Shown piece after piece: positions 1 to 7,687 of a stretch of 31,058 bases of DNA; position 1 is the stretch's first letter, and every line of letters starts with the position of its first letter. The stretch is from AC-37 sp045805345. GTDB taxonomy: Bacteria; Actinomycetota; Thermoleophilia; Solirubrobacterales; Thermoleophilaceae. The notes beneath the pieces are model-generated. The model did no database searches and was not told the DNA's origin. It worked only from the letters and a program-made list of their open reading frames with translations. The stretch is taken from NCBI GenBank assembly GCA_045805345.1, contig JBJMLK010000161.1:1-31058 (forward strand). Direction: 5' to 3'. The position numbers were made by a program, and so were the translations under genes.

Positions 1-1055
1 ACGAGCCGGCCGCGCGAGCGGCGCGTGCGCTAGGCGACGGGGTGGGCGATCGCGTGGCCGCGGCGGGCACCGCGGGGCACGTGCTCGACTTCGACGACAC
101 CCACGCGCCGAGCCTCGCGCACCTGAGCGCGCCGACCGCGCCTGCCGCGCTCGTGCTGGGGGCCGACCTCGGCGCCAGCGTGGGCGACGTGCTCGACGCG
201 TACGCCGCGGGGTTCGAGGCGATGGGTGCGCTGGCGGCGGCCAACCACCCCGGGCTCCGCGAGCGCGGCTGGCACCCGACGTCGGTGTGCGGCGTGGCCG
301 GCGCGGCCGTGGCCGCCGCCGCCCTGCTCGGGGCGGAACGCGAGCAGGCGGTGCGACTCGCGCTCCTGCGCGCCGGCGGGCTGCACGCGGCGTTCGGCTC
401 GGACGGCAAGGCGCTGCAGGTGGGGCTCGCCGCGGCGGCGGGAGCCGACGCGGCGCGGCTGGCGGCCGCCGGTGCGACGGCTTCGCGCGAGGTCTACCGC
501 GGGTTCGAGCAGAGCTTCGGAGCCGCCCCGGCCTTGGAGGGAGGGCCCTCGGCCGTGCGGGGGAACTGGATCAAGGCGTATCCGTGCTGCCTCCAGACTC
601 ATGGCGCGATCGAGGCGGCGGCGATCGCCGGCGCGGTGCCGGACGGGCCACTCGAGGTGCTCGTCCACCCCGTATCGATGCAGACGGCGTGGCGCCTCGA
701 CGTGGCGACCGGCCTCGAGGCCAAGTTCTCGATCCCGTATCTCACCGCGTACACGCTGCTCTACGGGCCGCCGAGCGTCGCGTCCTTCGAGGCGGTCGAT
801 CCCGAGGCGCGGGCGCTCGGGGCCCGGATCGCCGTGGCCACGGATCCGGCGCTCGCCGAGTCCGAGGCCGTCCTGACTGCGGCTGGGGAGGAGGTGGCCC
901 GGGTCGCCGCGGCGCTCGGCTCGCCGGCGCGGCCCATGAGCGAGGCGCAGCTCGCGGCCAAGGTGCGGACGCTGGCGGGCGATCGGCTCGATGGCGCCCT
1001 CAGCGATCGCTCCCGCCCGGCAACCGACCTAGTGTGGTCGATTGAGGTCGCATAG
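1..1055 (+). CDS. MmgE/PrpD family protein, 5' end missing
   Basis: The reading frame is open from the first bases of the window (first full codon at 3), so the true start lies upstream; GTG at 42 is only an internal codon. About 350 residues are present, against roughly 450 for the family, so about 100 N-terminal residues are missing. The motif HVLDFDDTH near the visible N-terminus is the family hallmark, and the alanine-rich helical body fits the MmgE/PrpD all-helical domain. The family includes 2-methylcitrate dehydratase (propionate degradation), iminodisuccinate epimerase and cis-aconitate decarboxylase. Nothing here identifies the substrate and there are no prpB/prpC neighbours, so I give no gene symbol. 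The stop TAG (1053-1055) lies inside a strong hairpin. Confidence 0.88.
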   Translation, partial: EPAARAARALGDGVGDRVAAAGTAGHVLDFDDTHAPSLAHLSAPTAPAALVLGADLGASVGDVLDAYAAGFEAMGALAAANHPGLRERGWHPTSVCGVAGAAVAAAALLGAEREQAVRLALLRAGGLHAAFGSDGKALQVGLAAAAGADAARLAAAGATASREVYRGFEQSFGAAPALEGGPSAVRGNWIKAYPCCLQTHGAIEAAAIAGAVPDGPLEVLVHPVSMQTAWRLDVATGLEAKFSIPYLTAYTLLYGPPSVASFEAVDPEARALGARIAVATDPALAESEAVLTAAGEEVARVAAALGSPARPMSEAQLAAKVRTLAGDRLDGALSDRSRPATDLVWSIEVA

Positions 1056-1075
1056 CGACCTCTAAATGCCACACT
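1031..1075. terminator. Two-step hairpin over the MmgE/PrpD stop codon
   Basis: The outer arms AGTGTGG (1031-1037) and CCACACT (1069-1075) pair perfectly. Inside them GAGGTCGC (1044-1051) pairs perfectly with GCGACCTC (1055-1062) around the loop ATA. The structure covers the stop codon and lies between convergent genes, so it could end transcription from both sides. There is no T-run after it, so it is not a classical intrinsic terminator. Confidence 0.55.
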
Positions 1076-1082
1076 TCGCCGA

Positions 1083-1109
1083 GGGCCGCCCTCAAAAGCC
1101 GCTGTTTGC
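1083..1109. repeat. Dispersed 27-bp repeat, copy 1
   Basis: Starts GGGCCGCCCTC and ends GCCGCTGTTTGC. It matches the copy at 11087-11113 at 25 of 27 bases; the differences are G/A at position 6 and A/T at position 15. Both copies lie just after an intergenic hairpin between two convergent genes, on the same side of it. It is not protein coding and I recognise no known element. Confidence 0.6.
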
Positions 1110-1127
1110 GCCGGGCAGCCGGTGCGC

Positions 1128-3362
1128 CTAGAGGACCGCGGCGGCTTCGCGCACCGGCGCCAGCTCCACCGGGATGCCGTTGAGCACGGCGTTGCCCGAG
1201 AGTGGGTCCACCTGCTCCTCGTCGGCGAGCACGTTGGAGTTCGCGCCCGCGTGCGCCGCGGCGACTGTCATGCGGATGCCGTCCGCGTCGTGCCCCCAGC
1301 CGTGCGGGATGCTCACGACGCCGGGCATCACCGCGTCGGTGACCTCCACCGGGATCTCGATCGCACCCGCGCGCGAGCTCACCCGCGCGGGCTCGCCGTC
1401 CACGAGGCCGAAGCGCGCCGCGTCGTCGGGGTGGACGTGCGCGGTGCAGCGGTCCTTGCCGCGTACGAGCGGGGTGATGTTGTGCATCCACGAGTTGTTG
1501 GACCGCATGTGGCGGCGGCCGACCAGCACCATTCCGCCGTTCGTGCGCCGCGCGAGCCCGGCGCGCAGCCGCTCGACGTCGGCGACGATCGGCTCGGGAG
1601 CCAGCTCGATCCGGCCGCTCGGAGTGCGCAGCACCTCGGGCACGCGCGGCTCGAGCGGTCCGAGGTCCACACCGTGCGGCGCCGCCTCGAGGTCGGCGAG
1701 CGTCAGGTCGTACGGCCCGGCCCGCAGCGCCAGGTCGAGCAGCCGCTCGGGTCCGCGGCGGTCGCCCACCTCGGCGAGCAGCTCGGCCGCGTCGCGGCCC
1801 TGGAGGGGCCCGTCCGCGCGCGCGGTCTCGCGCCGCGCCGTCTCGGATGCCACGAAGTCGTCGAACGCCGCGACGTCCACGTCCGGCCCCTGCCCCGCGG
1901 CCACGCCGGCCAGGCGCAGCATCGTCTCCCACTCCTGCGGCATGCCCGCCGGCGGCTCGTAGACCGGCGGAGTGAAGTTGGCCACGTTGCGCACGGCGAG
2001 CTGGTACAGCGCCACGTCGTAGTGCGGGCGCTCGAGCGGCGTGGGGCCGGGCAGGATCACGTCGGCGTGGCGCGTCGTCTCGTTCAGGTACACGTCGAGC
2101 GAGACCATGAAGTCGAGGCCCTCGACCGCGCGCGTGAGCCGGCCCGAGTTGGGGGTGCTCAGCGTCGGGTTGCCGGCGACAGTGATGAGTGCGCGCACCT
2201 GGCCCTCGCCGGGCGTCTCGATCTCCTCGGCCAGGCAGGCGACCGGCAGCTCGCCGTACGTCTCGGGCAGACCGCGCACGCGGCTCGCCCAGCGGCCGAG
2301 GGCCGCGCCCCGCCCGCGACCCGGCGTGCCGGTGCTGTTGGGTTGGCCCGCAGCCGCCTTCGGGAACATCGCGCCGCCCGGGCGGTCGAGGTTGCCGGTC
2401 ACCACGATGAGCACGTCCACGAGCCAGCTCGCGAGCGTGCCGAACTCCTGCGTGCACGTGCCGATCCGGCCGTACACGGCGCCCGCGGGCGCCGCGGCCA
2501 GCTCGCGCGCCATCCGCCGGATGTCGGCGGCCGGAATCCCGCAGGCGTCGGCGACCGCCTCCGGCGCGAAGTCGCGAACGACCTCCCGCACGGCGTCCAA
2601 TCCCTCGACCCACTCGCCGAGCGATCCGACGCTCTCGAGCCCTTCGTCGAAGATCGTGAACAGCATCCCCGCGAGCAGCAGGGCGTCGCCGCCGGGCCGG
2701 ATGAAGTGGTGCTCGTCGGCCTCCTCGGCGGTGCGGGTGCGGCGCGGGTCGACCACCACGACCTTCCCGCCACGCCCCCGGATCGCCCGCAGCCGGCCGC
2801 GCATGTCGGGCGCGGTGAGCAGGCTCCCGTTGGAGTGCAGCGGGTTGGCGCCGAGGATGATCAGGTGGTCCGTGCGGTCCACGTCCGGCACCGGCACCGA
2901 CAGGATCGTGCCGAACATCAGCCCTGCCGACACCTGCTTGGGCATCTGGTCGACGGTGCTGGCCGAGAAGATGTTCCGAGTCCCAAGCGCCTTGATCAGC
3001 ACGCGTCCGTAGAGCAGCGTCGCGAGGTTGTGCGCGCCCGGGTTGCCGAGGTAGATCGCCACCGCGTCGCGGCCGTGCTGCTCGAGCAGCGGCGGCAGCC
3101 GGCGGTCGATCTCGGCGAACGCCTCGTCCCAGGTCGCCTCGACCAGCTCGCCGTCGCGGCGCACGAGCGGTGTCCGCAGCCGGTCGGGATCCTCGTGCAG
3201 CGCCTTGAGGCTCGCGCCCTTGGGGCAGATGAATCCGTGCGAGAGGACGTCCTCGGCGTCGCCGCGGATCGCCGCGATTCCGTCGCCGTTCGCGAGCGTC
3301 AGCTCAAGCCCGCAGGTTGCCTCGCAGAGCGGGCAGGTGGCATAGGCCGTGGTCGAGTTCAT
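1128..3362 (-). CDS. Molybdopterin-dependent oxidoreductase (formate dehydrogenase/BisC-like)
   Basis: A 744-residue cytoplasmic enzyme of the DMSO-reductase superfamily. Cys10, Cys13, Cys17 and Cys46 form the N-terminal 4Fe-4S site (CX2CX3CX28C, ending CPKG). The middle holds the molybdopterin guanine dinucleotide domains, with segments such as LIILGANPLHSNGS, and the last 120 residues are the dinucleotide-binding beta-barrel with PHGWGHD. I see no twin-arginine leader. The segment that usually supplies the Mo ligand reads SASTVDQMPK, with no Cys or Sec, so classical formate dehydrogenase activity is doubtful. No electron-transfer subunit or cofactor gene is adjacent. I chose ATG at 3362 (AGG 6 nt upstream); a GTG at 3374 would add four residues. 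Confidence 0.9.
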   Translation of the reverse strand: MNSTTAYATCPLCEATCGLELTLANGDGIAAIRGDAEDVLSHGFICPKGASLKALHEDPDRLRTPLVRRDGELVEATWDEAFAEIDRRLPPLLEQHGRDAVAIYLGNPGAHNLATLLYGRVLIKALGTRNIFSASTVDQMPKQVSAGLMFGTILSVPVPDVDRTDHLIILGANPLHSNGSLLTAPDMRGRLRAIRGRGGKVVVVDPRRTRTAEEADEHHFIRPGGDALLLAGMLFTIFDEGLESVGSLGEWVEGLDAVREVVRDFAPEAVADACGIPAADIRRMARELAAAPAGAVYGRIGTCTQEFGTLASWLVDVLIVVTGNLDRPGGAMFPKAAAGQPNSTGTPGRGRGAALGRWASRVRGLPETYGELPVACLAEEIETPGEGQVRALITVAGNPTLSTPNSGRLTRAVEGLDFMVSLDVYLNETTRHADVILPGPTPLERPHYDVALYQLAVRNVANFTPPVYEPPAGMPQEWETMLRLAGVAAGQGPDVDVAAFDDFVASETARRETARADGPLQGRDAAELLAEVGDRRGPERLLDLALRAGPYDLTLADLEAAPHGVDLGPLEPRVPEVLRTPSGRIELAPEPIVADVERLRAGLARRTNGGMVLVGRRHMRSNNSWMHNITPLVRGKDRCTAHVHPDDAARFGLVDGEPARVSSRAGAIEIPVEVTDAVMPGVVSIPHGWGHDADGIRMTVAAAHAGANSNVLADEEQVDPLSGNAVLNGIPVELAPVREAAAVL

Positions 3363-3376
3363 CGAACCTGACACAC

Positions 3377-3386
3377 AGGCTACCCT
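3377..3386. promoter_or_regulatory. Shared divergent -10 element AGGCTACCCT
   Basis: Read forward it holds TACCCT 11 nt before the ATG at 3398. Read on the other strand it holds TAGCCT 14 nt before the ATG at 3362. The two hexamers share the central TA. The gap between the divergent genes is only 35 bp, so both promoters must lie here. No clear -35 box is visible for either. Confidence 0.5.
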
Positions 3387-3397
3387 CGCTGGCTTCG

Positions 3398-4528
3398 ATG
3401 AGCCTCTTCGGCAGCGACATGACCGTGCAGATGTCGGTCGACCGGACCGAGTTCCACCCCGGCGACTCGGTCACCGCGCGCGTGGTGGTGGGCGGTGAGA
3501 AGGACGATCGCGTGCAGGCCGGGCGCGTGGAGATCGCCTACAAGAACCGCTACCTGAAGGAGGAGCGGGACTACAACTCGAGCACCAACACGACCACGAC
3601 CAAGACGGTCACGCGGGAGGACGACAACGTGGTCGCCCGCGCAGCGCTGCCCGCCGGCCCGGACTTTCCGGTCCAGTTCGGCGAGCACGAGGTCACGCTC
3701 ACCTTCCCGCCCGGCTCGCCGCCGAGCGCACACGAGCCGGAGGGCTTCGGCGACCTCGTGAAATGGGAGGTCCGCGCCGTCCTCGACCGCAAGATGTCCT
3801 TCGACCCCGACGCGACGCAGGTGGTCACGGTCTTCTCGCGGCCCGAGATGTTCGCCTCGTGGGCGCAGTTGCCGCCCGCGGCCAAGGCCGACGAGTGCCC
3901 GATGGGGCTGAATCTCTCGAACCGCGTGCTGCGTCCGGGTGAGGGGCTCTCCGGCGAGCTGACGATCACCCCCCGCGAGGACGTGAAGGCGCGGTCGGTG
4001 CGCGTGCAGCTCGAGCGCCGGCGAACCGACACGCCAGACGACATAACGCGCGTCGAAACGCTCGACGGCGTCGAGCTTGCCGGCAAGAGCGAGATGAAAG
4101 CGGGGGAGACCATGCGCTTCCCGTTCGAGCTTGCGCTTCCGGTCGGCGTGCCGCCGTGCTTCCAGACCCACAAGAGCAACCTGCACTGGTACGTCGAGGG
4201 CGTCGTGAACCGCCGCATGCGCTCAGACCACGTGGTCGAGGCCGAGCTGGCCGTGTACACGGGCACGCCCGAGCCGGCCGCGGCCCAGCAGCCTGCCGCG
4301 GCCCAGCAGCCTGCCGCCGCGGCGCCCGCCGAGCCGGCCGCCGTGACCACGCAGCCGCCGGCCGCCGCCCAGGGCGAGGCGGCCCCACCGCCGCCGCCAG
4401 CCGGCGCGGCGCCGGACGCGACCGCGGAGCCGGGATCGTTCGCGGCCAACTGGTATCCCGATCCATGGCTCGCCGCGCGGCTGCGCTACTGGGACGGCAA
4501 CGCCTGGACCGGCCACACGGCTGACTGA
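3398..4528 (+). CDS. Arrestin-like (Spo0M-type) protein with C-terminal DUF2510 domain
   Basis: 376 residues from ATG 3398; an upstream ATG at 3317 would run back into the divergent gene and adds residues without domain character. Residues 1 to about 285 look like the Spo0M/arrestin beta-sandwich pair: it begins FGSDMTVQMSVDRTEFHPGD and the second lobe begins near NRVLRPGEGLSGELTI. A proline/alanine/glutamine linker of about 65 residues follows. The protein ends in a DUF2510 module, WYPDPW...RYWDGNAWTGH, a short domain common in actinobacterial membrane-associated proteins. Arrestin-fold proteins are usually scaffolds or sorting adaptors; Spo0M affects sporulation and cell-surface traits in Bacillus. 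It is first in a four-gene run on the + strand, 28 bp before the DUF445 gene. Its role here is inferred. Confidence 0.82.
   Translation: MSLFGSDMTVQMSVDRTEFHPGDSVTARVVVGGEKDDRVQAGRVEIAYKNRYLKEERDYNSSTNTTTTKTVTREDDNVVARAALPAGPDFPVQFGEHEVTLTFPPGSPPSAHEPEGFGDLVKWEVRAVLDRKMSFDPDATQVVTVFSRPEMFASWAQLPPAAKADECPMGLNLSNRVLRPGEGLSGELTITPREDVKARSVRVQLERRRTDTPDDITRVETLDGVELAGKSEMKAGETMRFPFELALPVGVPPCFQTHKSNLHWYVEGVVNRRMRSDHVVEAELAVYTGTPEPAAAQQPAAAQQPAAAAPAEPAAVTTQPPAAAQGEAAPPPPPAGAAPDATAEPGSFAANWYPDPWLAARLRYWDGNAWTGHTAD
4277..4312 (+). repeat. Tandem 18-bp repeat in the linker of the arrestin-like gene
   Basis: Two perfect tandem copies of GCCGCGGCCCAGCAGCCT (4277-4294 and 4295-4312) encode an AAAQQP-type linker. 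Copy number could vary between strains and change the distance between the arrestin fold and the DUF2510 domain. Confidence 0.85.
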
Positions 4529-4556
4529 CATGCCGTAAGGTCGCCGCTCGGGGGAC

Positions 4557-5825
4557 ATGAGCGGCGAGACGATCAGCCTGCTGACGATCCCGCTGTTCTC
4601 GGCGGCGATCGGCTACGTGACCAACTGGACCGGGGTCTGGATGCTGTTCAACCCCGTGAAGTTCGCCGGCTTCCGGCTGCCGGGACTGCGCGTGGTCGCG
4701 CAGGCCATGCCGCGCCGGATCCAGCAGATCCCAGGGGTCATGGTCGGCGGCGTGGGCTGGCAGGGGATCATCCCGTCGCGCGCCGCGAAGATGGGCAGCA
4801 TCGCGGTCGACAAGGGGATCGCGAAGCTCGGCAAGCCCACCGAGTTCTGGGACCAGATCGACCCGGAGCGCGTGGCCGACTACATCATCGAGAGCTCGCG
4901 CGAGGACACCCGCGAGCTGGTGGAGCGCGCGGTGCGGACCGAGCACCCGCGCCTGTGGCGCGAGCTGACACCGGAGATGCGCGAGGCGATCCACACGCGC
5001 GTGATGCGCCAGTACCCGCAGATCGTCCACGAGATCTTCGACTCGATCGGGCGCAACATCGACTCGCTGATCGACATCAAGCTGATGGTCATCCGGCGGA
5101 TCGAGGAGGAGCCGGCGCTCGGCAACAAGATCTTCAAGTCGGTCGGCGACAAGGAGCTCAAGCTGATCATCAACATGGGCTTCTGGCTCGGCCTGGTGCT
5201 GGGGATCCCGGTGGCCGTCCTCACCGGCGTGCTCGGCTCGCCAGTGGTGCTGCTGGTGCTCGGGCCGGTGGTGGGCTGGGTCACGAACTGGGTGGCGATC
5301 CTGATGATCTTCGAGCCCGTGGAGCCGCGCCGGATCCTCGGCTTCACGTTCCAGGGGATGTTCCTGCGGCGGCAGGACGAGGTGGCCGAGGTGTACGCCG
5401 ACGTGATCGCCAACGACATCGTGACCGTCGAGAACATCGGCTCCGAGCTGATGCACGGCGCCAACTCGGACCGCACCCGGCAGATGATCACGGGCGCCCT
5501 GCGGCCCGCGATCGACCGCTCGCTCGGCAACGTGCGGCCGCTCGTGCGGCTGGCGATCGGCCCCTACGAGTACGACGCCATCCGCGAGACGGTCGCGCGC
5601 CAGGGCGTCGAGCAGACGGTGGGGCCGCTCTCGCACCCCGAGATCAACCGCCGCCAGAGCAGGGCGATGCGCGAGCTCTTGGTCAGCCGCATGCGCGAGA
5701 TGGAGGCCGAGGACTTCTCCGACATGCTGCGCTCGGCGATCCGCCAGGACGAGTGGCTGCTGCTGGCGCACGGCGGCGTGCTCGGCATCGTCGGCGGCGC
5801 GCTGCACCTGGCGCTGTTCGCGTGA
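4557..5825 (+). CDS. DUF445 family membrane protein
   Basis: 422 residues, starting at ATG 4557 a few bases after a G-rich ribosome-binding site (GGGGGA) and after a possible TAAGGT box at 4536-4541. It belongs to the DUF445 (YheB-like) family. An internal duplication is visible: GYVTNWTGVWMLFNPV near the N-terminus matches GWVTNWVAILMIFEPVEP near residue 240. Hydrophobic segments lie at the N-terminus, at about residues 205-255 and at the C-terminus (LAHGGVLGIVGGALHLALFA); the middle is charged and helical, probably cytoplasmic. The biochemical function of the family is unknown. It sits between the arrestin-like gene and the Abi-alpha gene, with only 4 bp to the latter, which suggests co-translation and a joint envelope role. 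Confidence 0.88.
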   Translation: MSGETISLLTIPLFSAAIGYVTNWTGVWMLFNPVKFAGFRLPGLRVVAQAMPRRIQQIPGVMVGGVGWQGIIPSRAAKMGSIAVDKGIAKLGKPTEFWDQIDPERVADYIIESSREDTRELVERAVRTEHPRLWRELTPEMREAIHTRVMRQYPQIVHEIFDSIGRNIDSLIDIKLMVIRRIEEEPALGNKIFKSVGDKELKLIINMGFWLGLVLGIPVAVLTGVLGSPVVLLVLGPVVGWVTNWVAILMIFEPVEPRRILGFTFQGMFLRRQDEVAEVYADVIANDIVTVENIGSELMHGANSDRTRQMITGALRPAIDRSLGNVRPLVRLAIGPYEYDAIRETVARQGVEQTVGPLSHPEINRRQSRAMRELLVSRMREMEAEDFSDMLRSAIRQDEWLLLAHGGVLGIVGGALHLALFA

Positions 5826-5829
5826 CAAC

Positions 5830-6741
5830 ATGCTTTCGGGGATGAACGGGCGAACGGCCGAGATACCGGTCGGCGACGAGCGCGACCAGCCGACGGACGA
5901 CGCGCTCCTGCGCGCGGCGCCGGTGCTGGCGCGGCTCGCGGCCGCGGCGTGGTTCCGCGCCGCGGAGTGGACGCTCGAGACGTCGCTCCGCGCGACCATC
6001 CGCGTGGTGCGCGGCGCGGCGCGCGGCGAGACGCCCGGCGACCTGCTCTCCGACGCCGAGCACGAGCTGCGCGACTGGGCGCGCCAGCTGCTCGGGATCG
6101 TGAACGAGTCGCCGGCGAACGGCGGCGCCCCCGCGTCCGCGCCCGCGCAGCCGCCCGCCACGCGCACGCCCGACTACGTGGACGCCGAGGCCACGTCGCT
6201 GGACGGCCACGTGACCGAGGCCGAGCTGCGCGAGCGCGGCGCCGAGCTGCTGCGGCGCTCGGCCGACATCGAGTACGACCTCGACGCCCACCCGGCTTAC
6301 GCGCGGATCCTGTCGGAGATGGCGCCCGACGAGGCGCGCATACTGCGCCTCCTCGCCCAGCAGGGGCCGCGACCGGCGGTCGACGTGCGTACCGGCGGGA
6401 TGGTGGGACGGCTCAAGTCCGACCTCGTCGCGCCCGGGCTCACGATGATCGCCGCCGAGGCGGGCGTCCGCCACGCCGAGAAGATCCATCCGTACCTCGA
6501 CAACCTCTCGCGCCTGGGCCTGATCGCCTTCTCGCGCGAGCAGCTCGACGACCTCCGCCTGTACCAGGTGCTCGAGGCGCAGCCCGAGGTGGCCGAGGCG
6601 ATGGACAAGGCCGGCCGCGGCACCACCGTGCGCCGCAGCATCGAGCTCACCACCTTCGGCCAGGACTTCTGCCACTGCTGCCTGCCGATGGACACAGCCG
6701 AGATCGAGGCGCTGACCGCGAACGACCCGATGGGCCCATGA
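5830..6741 (+). CDS. Abi-alpha (DUF4393) family protein
   Basis: 303 residues from ATG 5830; a second ATG at 5842 follows TTCGGGG and could be the real start. The stretch HPAYARILSEMAPDEARIL, followed by QGPRPAVDV and then HPYLDNLSRLGLI, is typical of Abi-alpha proteins, a family named after phage abortive infection although few members have been tested. The N-terminal 90 residues are helical and amphipathic; residues 95-115 form an Ala/Pro linker. Near the C-terminus the cluster FCHCCLP could bind metal or react with oxidants, which is notable because the next gene encodes a catalase-like enzyme and overlaps this one in ATGA. The gene starts 4 bp after DUF445. Function is inferred from family and context. 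Confidence 0.8.
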   Translation: MLSGMNGRTAEIPVGDERDQPTDDALLRAAPVLARLAAAAWFRAAEWTLETSLRATIRVVRGAARGETPGDLLSDAEHELRDWARQLLGIVNESPANGGAPASAPAQPPATRTPDYVDAEATSLDGHVTEAELRERGAELLRRSADIEYDLDAHPAYARILSEMAPDEARILRLLAQQGPRPAVDVRTGGMVGRLKSDLVAPGLTMIAAEAGVRHAEKIHPYLDNLSRLGLIAFSREQLDDLRLYQVLEAQPEVAEAMDKAGRGTTVRRSIELTTFGQDFCHCCLPMDTAEIEALTANDPMGP

Positions 6742-7676
6742 CCGACGTCGCCGAGCGCGCCGTCGACGCGATCAACGCCCTGAGCGGACGCCATGAGGGC
6801 CACCGCGCCGCGCACGCGCGCGGGACGCTGTGCGAGGGCACCTTCACGGGCGCGCCGGGTGCCGCGGAGCTCTCGCGCGCGGCGCACCTGAGCGGCGACC
6901 CGGTGCGCGCCACCGTGCGCTTCTCGAACGGCAGCGGCGACCCCTCGACGCCGGACAACGACCGCCGCGACGGGCGCGGGATGGCGGCGAAGTTCTACCT
7001 CGCCGACGGGAGCACCACCGACATCGTGGCGCTCACCCTGCCGTGCTTCTTCGTGCGCACGCCGGAGGACTTCATCGCGTTCGCCGAGGCGCGCATGCCC
7101 GACCCCGAGACCGGCGAGCCCGACATGGGCCGGATCGGGGCGTTCGTGCAGGAGCACCCGGAGACCGCGGCCGCGCTCCAGCACATCCTCCCGAGCCTCG
7201 TGCCGCCGCGGAGCTACGCCACCTGCGCGTACAACTCGATCCACTCGTTCCGCCTGGCGAACGGCGGCGACGCGCGCTTCGCCCGCTACCGGTGGGTGCC
7301 CGAGGCGGGCGTCGAGGCGCTGCCCGAGGAGGAGATCGACGGCGCCGCGCCCGAGTACCTGCAGGACGACATCCGCGAGCGGCTCGAATCGGGCCCAGTC
7401 CGCTTCACGCTCATCGCGCGCCTGGCCGGCGACGGCGACGCCGTCGACGACCCCACCGTGCCGTGGCCCGAGGGCGAGCGCGAGGAGGTGGAGCTGGGGA
7501 CGCTCGAGCTGACCGGGGTCGACACCGACCGCGAGACCGGCGACGACGTGCTCGTGTTCGACCCGATGCGCGTGACCGACGGCATCGAGCCGTCGGACGA
7601 CCAGATCCTGCACGTACGCAGGCCGGCGTACTCGGTCTCGGTCGAGCGGCGCGCCGGCGTGGCGCGGCCGTACTAG
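6738..7676 (+). CDS. Small catalase-family (catalase-related) peroxidase
   Basis: 312 residues; the start ATG overlaps the stop of the Abi-alpha gene (ATGA, 6738-6741), so it is translationally coupled. It is the short, catalase-related type, against about 480-700 residues for true catalases. His26 in HRAAHARG fits the distal catalytic histidine, and VRFSNGSGDPSTPDNDRRD...GMAAKFY is the conserved haem-pocket segment. These enzymes bind haem b and use peroxide mostly as peroxidases. I see no signal peptide, so it is probably cytoplasmic. I could not place the proximal tyrosine ligand with certainty. As last gene of the unit it may remove peroxide or make an oxidative response conditional on the upstream membrane proteins. 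Confidence 0.87.
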   Translation: MTDVAERAVDAINALSGRHEGHRAAHARGTLCEGTFTGAPGAAELSRAAHLSGDPVRATVRFSNGSGDPSTPDNDRRDGRGMAAKFYLADGSTTDIVALTLPCFFVRTPEDFIAFAEARMPDPETGEPDMGRIGAFVQEHPETAAALQHILPSLVPPRSYATCAYNSIHSFRLANGGDARFARYRWVPEAGVEALPEEEIDGAAPEYLQDDIRERLESGPVRFTLIARLAGDGDAVDDPTVPWPEGEREEVELGTLELTGVDTDRETGDDVLVFDPMRVTDGIEPSDDQILHVRRPAYSVSVERRAGVARPY

Positions 7677-7687
7677 GCGGCGCCTAG
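7673..7687. terminator. Palindrome CTAGGC-GGC-GCCTAG covering two stop codons
   Basis: A perfect 6-bp inverted repeat holds the TAG of the catalase-like gene (7674-7676) in one arm and the TAG of the convergent beta-helix gene (7684-7686, - strand) in the other. The gap between the genes is only 7 bp. It may help to end transcription or simply reflect symmetric use of TAG. Confidence 0.4.

Noticed and set aside
1015..1116. Extra outer stem GCCCGGC (1015-1021) with GCCGGGC (1110-1116) around the first hairpin
   Set aside because: Seven GC-only pairs at 88 bp distance in 70% GC DNA are expected by chance, and one arm is coding.
1122..3371. 749-codon open frame antisense to the molybdopterin oxidoreductase
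   Set aside because: Its translation is low-complexity Arg/His/Val/Ala with no domain, as expected for the opposite strand of a very GC-rich gene.
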